Made by a program: the position numbers and the translations under genes
The notes under the pieces: model-generated
Seen by the model: only the letters and a program-made list of their open reading frames with translations
The model's database searches: none
What the model was told of the DNA's origin: nothing
Origin: Gari tellinella
Lineage: Eukaryota; Mollusca; Bivalvia; Cardiida; Psammobiidae
Assembly (NCBI GenBank): GCA_922989275.2
Contig: OV277870.1
Location: forward strand, 26,990,742 to 27,054,741
Direction of reading: 5' to 3'
DNA: 64,000 nucleotides
Part shown: positions 33,649 to 45,400 of the stretch, piece after piece
Position numbering within the stretch: position 1 is the first letter of the stretch
How the letters are laid out: each line of letters starts with the position of its first letter

Positions 33649-36421
33649 TCATTTTCTTCCAAGACTTGCAAGAATCTGTTCTGGATCTATTCCAGATTGT
33701 GATAAGAGACCTTGTGCTTGTTCCGCCAAATTGAAGATGTCACCGCCACTGTCCCCACTCATTATACTTTCAATACTCTTCATTGCGTTCGGATCTCCAC
33801 TCATCATGCCTTGAACAGCATTCATCAACCCACCACCGTCTTTACTATTCATCAATTGATTGACAGAATCCATCAGACCCGACCCCTGCTCTCCTTGGAG
33901 TAATCCCGCTACAGCGTTTTGATCAATTCCTCCAAGAAGACTTGAAATATCAGGCATACCTTGGCCGCCATTTCCAGAACCCATTTGACCCAACATGCCT
34001 TGGATAGCGGAAGTATCAATATTACCCATGAGGCTAGAGAGGCCACCGCTGCTTTGACCTTGACCTTGACCTAGACTTCCCATAAGGCTGCTAAGCGGGT
34101 TGTTATTGTTGTTACCGCCCGTTGAACCGCTTGTATCACCAAGTAAACCAGATAGCTGACCACTCAGTGTTCCACCACTTCCTCCAAATTGACTAATGGA
34201 TGAACTTCCCGTGTTTCCCCCGTTATTTTGATTGCCGCCGAAACCAGTATTGGTGTTGCTGTTTCCTCCGAAATTGTTTCCGTTTTGATTCCCATTCCCG
34301 AATCCACCATTCCCTTGGTTATTCCCACCAAAGTTTTCTCCATTTTGATTCCCATTACCGAAACCCCCATTACCTTGGTTATTTCCTCCAAAATTGTTTC
34401 CGTTTTGATTTACGCCTCCAAAACCGTTGTTTGCTTGGTTGTTCCCTCCAAAATTGTTTCCGTTTTGATTTGCGCCGCCGAAACCGTTGTTTCCTTGGTT
34501 GTTCCCTCCAAAACTATTTCCGTTTTGATTTGCGCCTCCGAAACCGTTATTACCTTGGCCATTGCCGTTTTGAGTTGTTCCAGAGTTGAATTGGTTGTTT
34601 CCACCATTGTTATTGTTCGAACCAAAGTTGTTAGAATTTTGACCAAAATTGTTATTGCCTGCAAAACCGTTGTTAACATTCGAATTTTGACCGAAGTTGG
34701 AATTGCCGTTTCCAAAATTCTGATTGTTTTGTCCGATATTATTACCATTATTCACACCCGAATTTCCATTCGTATTTGAATTTTGACCGAACATGCTACT
34801 TATGCCAGTGTTGCTGTTCGTGCTCTGAGTTGGACCAATGTTATTTGCACCGGATGTCCCCATGTTGTTAAATCCCGTGTTTTGTCCAGCGTTGTTATTA
34901 CTGAATCCGTTCGAGTTTTGTCCGATCCCGTTTCCATTTTGAAAACCTTGGTTATTGTTATTCAAGTTCTGTCTTCCATTAAAAGTGTTCCCTTGCCCTT
35001 GTCCCTGCGCATTGCCGTTGTTTGCGGGCCAGTTCCCAGTTCTTAAATTTTGGTTTTGTTGCATAAGAAGTTGGTTTTGTCTCATCAACTCCTGCATGAG
35101 TTGGTTGTTTTGAACAGGTGCTTGCGTTGGTCTGAAATTATTGGAGACTCCGGAAAATTGATTTGCGTTCTGTACCATGTTGTTATTCCGCACTCCATTT
35201 GTTTGGAATTGCTGTGTAGGTTGTCTGAATTGGTTACTGAAACCATTTTGTTGAGTTGGTATTTGACCAAAACCTCCTGTCTGGGTATTCGGTCTGATCA
35301 TTGATTGGCCAAAGTTGCCTGTGTTCATGCCAGGCATTGTGTTCTGTCTCTGTCCGGGCATGCCAAACAGCTGGGCGTTTGTTTGCTGGCCCATGCTAAG
35401 TGGAATGTTTCCAAAACCTCCCATCATATTGGGAACACTATTCTGACCTAACTGTCTCTGAAGAGCCGCGATCTGCATTTGCTGCATTTGAAGCTGCTGC
35501 ATTACCGGGTTTTGTTGATTCGTTTGCATTCCACCAAACCCACCAGGTTGCTGACCTCCTCCAAACATGCCTTGAGTAGGAGTCTGCTGTTTAGCTTTTG
35601 ACCCTCCGCCCATTAGTTTGGCAAGTGAACTAATTGATCCCAAATTTCCCAACAGGCTTCCTATTCCCCCACCTCCACCTCCCCCGCTGGCACCACCACC
35701 ACCGCCGCCCAACAAACCGGAAATTGCTGACAATGGACTAGACCTTGGATTAGCTGGTACTGCTGCAGGGGAATTGTCAACAACTGTTGATGGATCGACA
35801 CCAAGCAGATCAGCCAAAGAGGGTTCGTTGGCGCCACCTGTAACCAATGGTCTGCTTGGAGGCAATCCTGATGGCGGGGGTGCGACTGCGTTACTTCTAC
35901 CTCCACCAAGCAAAGAACCCAGTAGACCTCCCCCACCGCCGCTGCTGCTACTTTTCCGCCCTCCAAGTAAGCTTCGCATTGTTCCTAAACCTTTCATCAT
36001 ATTAAACATAGATCCAAGTCCACCTCCGCCACCACCCCCACCTGACATAGCTTTCATAAGTCCACCGATAATCTCAGCTGTCTCGGGTGGTTCGAAATCT
36101 AATGGCGATTTCTTCATTGCTGAATATAACACGTTCTTATTTCCATTTGCACCAGTCTGGTCATCCCCCGTGTTATCTCCGTTGTTATTGAATACTCTGT
36201 CTATTTCACTACCGAGCTTTTCTACAGTTATCACACCATTGTGTCCCAGGACGTCTTCTGTTGGTTCCCCAGCTTCCTCAATGTCTCCAAGAGCGTCGAT
36301 TATACCATTGTGTTCCGTGTTGTTACCACTCGTGGAAGACGTGTGTCCGTCTGGTTTCACTGTTATACTATTTGACGTGATGTTAACCCAGAACGTATGG
36401 TAATCCTCGACAAATGTACCA
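33649..36421 (-). CDS. Reeler gene exon 4: end of the Reeler domain plus low-complexity tail
   Basis: The 2773-nt exon completes an Ile codon, then encodes GTFVEDYHTFWVNITSNSIT and about 900 more residues to TGA. Acceptor TCTTTCAG|T. The order of the tail is: an acidic linker with Asn/Gly; poly-Gly with LGSLLGGG blocks (about 325-450); Gln/Met-rich (about 470-650); Asn/Gly/Phe-rich with a 20-residue repeat (about 700-920); and a final 180 residues of Leu/Gly/Ser with predicted helices (GLLQGEQGSG, MNAVQGMMSGD). It is strongly depleted in Cys. Many frames on the opposite strand are open only because of this composition. Confidence 0.9.
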
Positions 36422-39400
36422 CTGAAAGATATACAAGATAAGGTAAGAACTTGGTTGTAGACAAGTCTCTTTACCGATATATTAATAGGTTAAACCTCTC
36501 TGTAATGACCCTTAGAAAGAATGCTACATTGCTAATTGATTGCATAAGACATGAACAGCTTAAAGTAAAAGCTTTCTTTCTGTTTTACGTTAATCTTGCT
36601 TTAACCCTTTGAACCCTAGTCCCGCATATAGGCGTCCTTTTCAAACAGTGTACATGTGAATAGTACACTTGTCCTATGCAAACAGTGAAGACCCAGATCA
36701 GAGGGCTCCGAAAGGAGCCCTCTGATCAGGGTCTTCACTGTTTGTCATAATGCCAAACATTGACAAAAACAACCCTTAAAAGTCAGAAATGGACTAGACT
36801 TAAATGGAAACTGGAATTGTCCATCTAACGTTTTAGGGAGGAAAGAGTTAAGCAGTCACCTGTATCAAATACTTGATATAACATAATTAGTGTCGTAATA
36901 GAGAGGTTACACTGTTCAACGGAATATTCAGAATCCGACACAAAAGAAATGGGAACACAACAAGTTGCGACTTGGTCTAAAAAGTCTTACGACATGAGTA
37001 CATATATTCCGTGTTATTATTATTTTGCGTAATAACAATCTGGACCTTTATGTATTTGAAAATTTCAAGTCAGTAACTATGAACGGTGACCAAATTATTT
37101 ATATAATTATTATTATTACGTTTTAAACAATGACCCTACATTATATATACTATGAGGTTAACGCGTCAACAGTTGCAGAATAGTTTTCTGTAACCCATTA
37201 ACCCACGTTCAGATGATCAAGTTAAGGCATATACTTGCTACACATTTGTATGTGGACCATAAGCACATACAGTATTAATAAATTGCAATCGTCGACAAAA
37301 TCACATAATTGATGCCGACAGACCAGTTGCCAGCAGACTTTAGCCCTTTAGACGTCGGACCCAACTGGCTCTTTAGAAACTCTACTATATAAAAAAACAG
37401 AGAAGAAATTGATTTGTATAAAAAAACATTGGTAATATTGATTTGAATCTTTATTTGTTCACGACAGGTTGTTTTTAATTTATCTAGCCATTGCCAACCC
37501 TCAAACAGAAAAAAAACCTCGCATTCTTGTAAATGTTCAGTGGATATATCTACCCATATTCCACTCCAGCATTAAAGCATGGTGTTAACATGGTGGAAAA
37601 CTTTGCATTTAGGTATGGCTATAATTGTTTACATTTTATTACATTGCATTTAAATGGCAAATAACAACTCTTATCCACTTCATAAAAATCTGAATAAGGG
37701 GAGATCCTTTGAAAGCACAGAAAGCAAAGCAAATACTGAAAATTGCAGATTCGGTTTAATTGAGTCTGTTCATGAGCAATACTGAAATATGCAACAGTGC
37801 TCACGCCCCCTAGCACCGGCTTAAGCGGAACTCAACTTTCAACTTTAAATGCGCTGAAATCAATGATTCCAAAGGACCAGAAAGTATAACAACACTGAAA
37901 ATGAAGTACGGGGCGACTTTTCTGCTTTTCTAAAATAAAATACCCAGGCATTTCGACGATCAATGATATTATTGTTCTTTATTGGAACGTTGCTTCCTGG
38001 TATTCTGGGGCCCATTACGAAACGTCGTCGCCAAATATTGTCGTAATTCGGATTCTAAAATTCTCAATTATTATTCATATCTCCATCTTATCATATCTTG
38101 TGATATGTCTTTGGAATCGTCTTAGAAACGAAATCAGAAATTAGATGTATTTTAAAGTTTTGACTTACGACCATTTTTGTCGTACGACGTTTCTTAAGAC
38201 CGACTCAGGGGCCCGTTTCATAAAACTTCGTACGACAAATGTTGTCGTAAGTCAGATCATAAAAGTCTCAATAATTGTTTATTTCTCCATCTTATCCTGT
38301 CTTGTGACATCTTTTTGGAATCGTCTTGAAAAGACGATTCCAAAGAGATGTCACAAGACAGGATTAGATAGAGAAATCAGAAATTAAATGTATTTATAAG
38401 TTTTGACTTACGACCGTGTTTGTCGCACGAAGTTTTATGAAACGGGCCCCGGCTCTTTACACGCTTACAGCGACACCGTGAATACCTTTGCAAACAGTTT
38501 TGATCCAGATGAGACACCGCTAATCTTTCTTTTTATTTTTGGAAACGTAGCAACCAACACATTTGCACACGGCAATATCACATACCCCAAAGAAATGTTA
38601 AATAAAGTTCACTTACATGACAATGACGTCACCGTTTGCACCAACAGAGGGCGTCCATAGCAGTTCAAGACTTTCCCGCGTAGCAGGAGACCCAAGAATT
38701 GCAGTATCATCTTCATCGTTACAGCTCTGTAACGAAAAGCACATAATATTATTAGAGAAACCGAAAATTAAATCCTCAGAGACCTTCGTAAAGTAAATAC
38801 AAAAAAGAGCATGCCATAACTTTATCACAACGTTGTGTCATAAATAGGGTATAACTGCTGCAAGTGTAATAATTACTTAGACTATATCTTAAAAAATAAG
38901 GTGCTGATAAGAAACGTCAATATTTTTAATAACTTTTTCGGTATTTTATTGCGTTTTGACCCTTTTAACCCCTATCGTGTTAAACGCGACTTGGATAATA
39001 TTTGCAAACAAATTTGATCCAGATCAGACGCCGCGTATCGCGGCGTCTGATCTGGATCCAAGCTGTTTGTCACCCATATTCACAGTTTCTCAAGTTTTTG
39101 CAGACGATATATTTTTAGTAGACGACAACTCAGCGTGATAAGGGTAAACCATTTCCTGCTTCATCCCGGGTACAGTAGTTATTTGGAAAGTTTGGATTCT
39201 GATCAGACGCCGCGTCACACAGCGTCTGATCAGAAAAACCCCAGATTGGCACTCATGATGATAATTACTTAATCCTTAATTGATCAAACTATTCGGGATA
39301 GTTTTACCCCTCTCTCCGTTTTATTGTCGTCTGCTTCAGTATTGTTGTCTGCAAGACACGTTTTCAAAGTTAGATTTACGGTTGAATGACTTAATAAATA

Positions 39401-42400
39401 TAGATAAGAGTGTCAAACAGTTTGGGTCCTGATCAGACGCCACGTTATGCGGCGTCTGAGCAGGACCCAAACTGTTTGCAAACGTGCTTTTAAGCGTCAC
39501 AGGGTTAAGGTTATTTACCAAAAAATGAAATTTTAGAAATTATAGCAGACACAACTGTTTAAATATGATGACTTCCTGTGATCGACGCCCTGTAAGTAAA
39601 GGATTAAATCTGAAAAGCAACTGATTCCCCACCTGTAAGTTTATTTCTGGTGTTTTCAAAAATCTGCCCTCAATGACGTCATCCATTCTGTTCTCGTCCG
39701 CTGACACAACTTTCAAAATCATGCCTCGAAATGTATGGCCTCCGATTGTCTCTACTGAAACTAAAAAGCATACAAAAATGCGATATTGACATGTTGTAAT
39801 GTTTGTTGTCATTCACATTTTCCAGTGCAATTGCAATAATATTGAGACATACAGTGGAGAATGTGTTATTCTTTCCCAATAAACGCGTTTACGCTAAAAC
39901 TATTATTTGCAGTGCAAACAGTTTGGAGCCAGATCAGACGCCGGGTAACCCGGCGTCTGATCAGGCTCCAAGCTGTTTGCCACTCAGATAAACATGAAAT
40001 ATCAGAATTGTCCAAAAGTTGTTCTTTTCTACGTTTTAGTGCTTTGCGTTTGCGTACGTTTGCGTTTTAACGGGAAAGAATAACAGATTCTCCACTGTAC
40101 AGGGCAACCTAATTTATCCCATTGACTCCTTTATATTAAAGTTGACTATACATTATTTGATTATACTATTCAGGGTTGTTTTCTACAACCAATTGACAAC
40201 TGACAAACTGTGTAGACCCTGAAACCTGTCATCAGGATCTACACTGTCGCATATGCATGTACCCTGTTGAAGAACTCTTTTTTATTGCACTATGAACTAC
40301 ATTATGTCTTTTATTTCCATCTATTTTAAAACATGTTTTTATTTTCCTTTGATAGGAACTGTTAAACCCATTACTCCGTACCTGTATTCTTCATGTGAAA
40401 ACAAGTGACAACTAAAACCGAATAAAGCAGTCTGCTTTAAACGACCAGCTGCTATAGGATATAGATTTAGAACATATTTCGTATGATGCATACATTTGTA
40501 TATATGACTATATAAAGTGGACTTATTTTCTTCAGTGGGGAAATAAATTCGAGGCGGAAAAAAGACACATTTATGGTGAAATTGGTTCACGTTGCAACTC
40601 CAGTTGGACATGGAATTTTGTGTTGCGATTCATGACAACATTATGCAGGATGAAAGTAAACCTAAAATCCCAAAAGCGTTTTTTCTTAATCTCAATATTG
40701 TTTGAACCCTTACATGTAGCATGCTGAATTATCGTCTGCTGCAATTATATCGTCTGCGGAAAAGGTCATAATCAGTGTTTATGCTTTTTAAACTAAAGAA
40801 AACAGTTGAATATGAATATACGCGGCGTCTGGTCAGGGTTCAAACTGTTTGACACTGATTTCAATATCAATACTCAAAACTACCTAAAATTAATTCGAGA
40901 AATTAAAGCAGACGACAATAGTAAAAAGCTGATGGCGTCTTGGCAATGAAGAGTTTAAAAGTGTATTTTCAAGTGCTGAGTAGCGACTCATTTAGTTTTA
41001 CATGTACGAGCTTTAAACAGAAAGAAACAGAAAGAAAGTAAAATGGTATTTTGCTTTAAATTCATTTGAATTTAAGCAGCAACCTGTGTTAACCCATTAC
41101 CCCATAGCCTGTTTCTATATTTGAAGATAAGTGGTCACTTAAGGGTGTACCAATGTCATCAGCCACTTTTTCAAAGTATCAAACTTTTTTTCTAACATTG
41201 TTTATTTGGAAGAGCTGTTTATGATGAATAAAAAAATGAAAAAAAAATACACGGTGGTGTACTTTTTTTTTAGCTACAGCGATTTGAAAAAGGTATGTCA
41301 AATTTGGACGTTTTTTTTTCAGTTTTTACCCATTCAGAGTACAAGCTTCAGTAAAATTTATTTCAAAACAAAACAAACATGATAATTTGGGTTTTCATTA
41401 TTTATTTCATGTCTATGGTGATATTTTCACATATAGAAACCAAATTTAGACAAAGCAGGCACCAGGTTTGAACAATATGGATCCTTGAATATCAAAAATA
41501 TGTTTTGTATAGGGCATGCTTTTATTCGATTTTTTATTTTATGAAAAAAATTAAAAAAGTTTGAAAATGAAATAGTTCTAGTATTAAACTTTTTTTATAT
41601 TCTACCAGATGAAAGCCCATGCTAAGGCAGTTCAAAATATGAAAAGAAATTGAAAGGTCAGTGTTGAAAATTTTGAGTTATTAAAGTAAAAAGAGTTATC
41701 TCCCCTTATAAAATTTACAAAAAAGTACCATATCGATGATATTTAGAGCTTTGTAAATTTCACATTTGGTGCCTTTTTTTTCTTAAATTAGTTTTTGTAT
41801 GAAGAAATACTACCATAGATAGGAAATAAATAACACAAAACCAAATTACCATATTTGTTTTCATTTAAGATGGATTTTATTGAAGCGGGCTGTTTGAAAA
41901 GGACAAAATAAGAGGAAGTGGGTGGGGTAAATTTTACATGGCCGTAGAGCCAACTGTTGTTCACCAAAATGTACACTTTTTCTATTTTTTCATTCATCTT
42001 AAATAGCTCTTCAATACAAAACCATCATAGAGTGTTTTCATATACTTTGAAAATTTCCCAAAGTCATGACATTGATACACCCTTAAAGCAGGTTGATAGT
42101 AAAGCATAATGTGCCTTAAGGCGCATTATGCTTTTCTTTCAGCCAGCTTTAAGCTACCATCTGTCAGAACAAAACAAATTCTTATGATGCATATTCATGG
42201 CTGTACAAATAAGAACTATTTTTTTCAGTGGATGAATAAAATAATGGCGAAAAAAGGCGTATTTATGGGGTAATGAGTTAAAAAAGAAAACGTCGCTCTC
42301 TTGCGCGTGGTTATAACATTGGACCTATCCTGTTCTTACGAATTAGTCATAACGGCAAATTATGTATCCATAAATAAGGCATGAAAAAATAGTCACGTAT

Positions 42401-45400
42401 ATACAAGTTGACTTATAAAATCATCTTTAAGGTTTGTTTATTTAAACTTAAATCAATATTAGAATATGATATCGATTTTACGACATGTTTACAGTAAAAC
42501 CTTTCTATTACTACCGCTAGAAAGAATGTTTATCAATTATAAAAAATACAGGTTAAAGCTTAAAGCAAGGTGACAGTAAAACTGAAAGCTCCTTAGGAGC
42601 TTTCTGCTTTACTGTCACCTTGCTTTAAGCAGATACCTGTCGCAAACAGCTGGTAATAAACACAATTTAGTGGTCATAACAGAGCGGTTCTACTGTACAT
42701 AGTCTAACATGTGTTTAGCGGTAACTCAAAAGTAAGGTGAATTATCAGTATTTAAAGGAAAATGGGCTTAATGCAGTACATGTGTAGAGTAAAGCCAAAT
42801 GAGCTTCTTAATTTACTTTGGTCTTGCCTTAAGTATAAATCTGTCTTAAGAGAGCATCATACTTCTACAAAGAGTGGCCGCTTAACACAAGTTTAACTGT
42901 TTTTATATAAACGACAACTTAAATTTCCGGCCAGGACTACGTAAACGTAGGACCATAACCGAGCTACGCCTCGGGCAAGTGATCTCAACAGTTGTCGTCA
43001 CTTTTCGTGTAACTTCGGTACTTCCGGGTGTGACCGAGTCCTGTGTGAGTTTGTTCAGCAATTGTACTCTCTTCTTGTCTTCATAGGATAATAGTATGGT
43101 GACATATATCAGCCATAACTTTCAATACTTAAAATATTCGCCAACCGGTTCGTGTTAACACATTCAACCCTAGCGACGAGTACACTCGACATTTACAAGA
43201 GTACACGTTTCCTAAACAAACGGTCTCGTATAGCCAGACCTGGGGCCTTTTTTACTAAACTACTTACGCACAATTTTGGCGTAAGTCAAAATCGTTTTCC
43301 TCTTATTTTTCGATCATAAACGTTTGCAAACAGCAAATAGCCAGACCAGAGGACGCGCTAGAAGCGCGTCCTCTGATCTGGCTATTTGCTGTTTGTAGCA
43401 AGTGATAATAAAAAAGATAAATTAAAATTTAAAATTTTGACTTACGCAAAATTTTGCGTAAGTATTTTAGTAAAACGGACCCCAGAGGAGTAATTAGGAG
43501 TCTATGCTGTTTGTCAATTTGCAAACACATGTACATGGTTATTGTAAAACAACCCTAAATAGTCAAAAACGGATTTGGCTTTAATGGAAACTGGCATTGT
43601 TAATATCAAGTTTCAGTCTGAGCTAAAGCAACAATTTCCTTTGCAAACCATTTAGAGCAAGATCAGTTTGGGCTAAAGCAACACTACTTTGCAAACCATT
43701 TAGAGCCAGATCAGTTTGGGCTAAAGCAACAATTTCATTTGCAAACCATTTACAGCCAGATCAGTTTGGGCTAAAGCAACACTACTTTGCAAACCATTTA
43801 GAGCCAGATCAGTTTGGGCTAAAGCAACAATTTCCTTTGCAAACCATTTAGAGCAAGATCAGTTTGGGCTAAAGCAACAATTTCCTTTGCAAACCATTTA
43901 GAGCCAGATCAGTTTGGGCTAAAGCAACAATTTCCTTTGCAAACCATTTAGAGCAAGATCAGTTTGGGCTAAAGCAACAATTTACTTTGCAAACCATTTA
44001 GAGCCAGATCAGTTTGGGCTAAAGCAACAATTTCCTTTGCAAACCATTTAGAGCCAGATCAGTTTGGGCTAAAGCAACACTACTTTGCAAACCATTTAGA
44101 GCCAGATCAGTTTGGGCTAAAGCAACAATTTCCTTTGCAAACCATTTAGAGCCAGATCAGTTTGGGCTAAAGCAACAATTTCCTTTGCAAACCATTTAGA
44201 GCAAGATCAGTTTGGGCTAAAGCAACACTACTTTGCAAACCATTTAGAGCAAGATCAGTTTGGGCTAAAGCAACAATTTCCTTTGCAAACCATTTAGAGC
44301 CAGATCAGTTTGGGCTAAAGCAACAATTTCATTTGCAAACCATTTAGAGCCAGATCAGTTTGGGCTAAAGCAACAATTTCATTTGCAAACCATTTAGAGC
44401 CAGGTAAGTCTCAGCTAAAGCAACATTCATTTGTAAACCATTTGGAGCCAGATCAATCCGAGCTAAAGCAGCAATTTCCTTTGCAAACCATTTAGCGCCA
44501 GATCAGTTTGGGCTAAAGCAATAATTTCATTTGCAAACCATTTAGAGCCAGATCAGTTTGGGCTAAAGCAACAATTTCCTTTGCAAACCATTTAGAGCAA
44601 GATCAGTTTGGGCTAAAGCAACAATTTCATTTGCAAACCATTTAGAGCCAGATCAGTTTGGGCTTAAGCAATAATTTCATTTGCAAACCATTTAGAGCCA
44701 GATCAGTTTGGGCTAAAGCAACAATTTCATTTGCAAACCATTTAGAGCCAGATCAGTTTGGGCTAAAGCAACACTACTTTGCAAACCATTTAGAGCCAGA
44801 TCAGTTTGGGCTAAAGCAACAATTTCCTTTGCAAACCATTTAGAGCCAGATCAGTTTGGGCTAAAGCAACAATTTTATTTGCAAACCATTTAGAGCCAGA
44901 TCAGTTTGGGCTAAAGCAACAATTTCATTTGCAAACCATTTAGAGCCAGATCAGTTTGAGCTAAAGCAACACTACTTTGCAAACCATTTAGAGCCAGATC
45001 AGTTTGGGCTAAAGCAACAATTTCATTTGCAAACCATTTAGAGCCAGATCAGTTTGAGCTAAAGCAACACTACTTTGCAAACCATTTAGAGCAAGATCAG
45101 TTTGGGCTAAAGCAACAATTTCCTTTGCAAACCATTTAGAGCAAGATCAGTTTGGGCTAAAGCAATCATTTCCTTTGCAAACCATTTAGAGCAAGATCAG
45201 TTTGGGCTAAAGCAACAATTTCCTTTGCAAACCATTTAGAGCAAGATCAGTTTGGGCTAAAGCAACACTACTTTGCAAACCATTTAGAGCCAGATCAGTT
45301 TGGGCTAAAGCAACAATTTCATTTGCAAACCATTTAGAGCCAGATCAGTTTGGGCTAAAGCAACACTACTTTGCAAACCATTTAGAGCCAGATCAGTTTG

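Noticed and set aside
34200..36403. Long plus-strand frames opposite the Reeler tail (for example 35618-36403, Pro-rich)
   Set aside because: They are shadows of Gly/Asn/Gln-rich coding sequence on the minus strand, with no independent domain.
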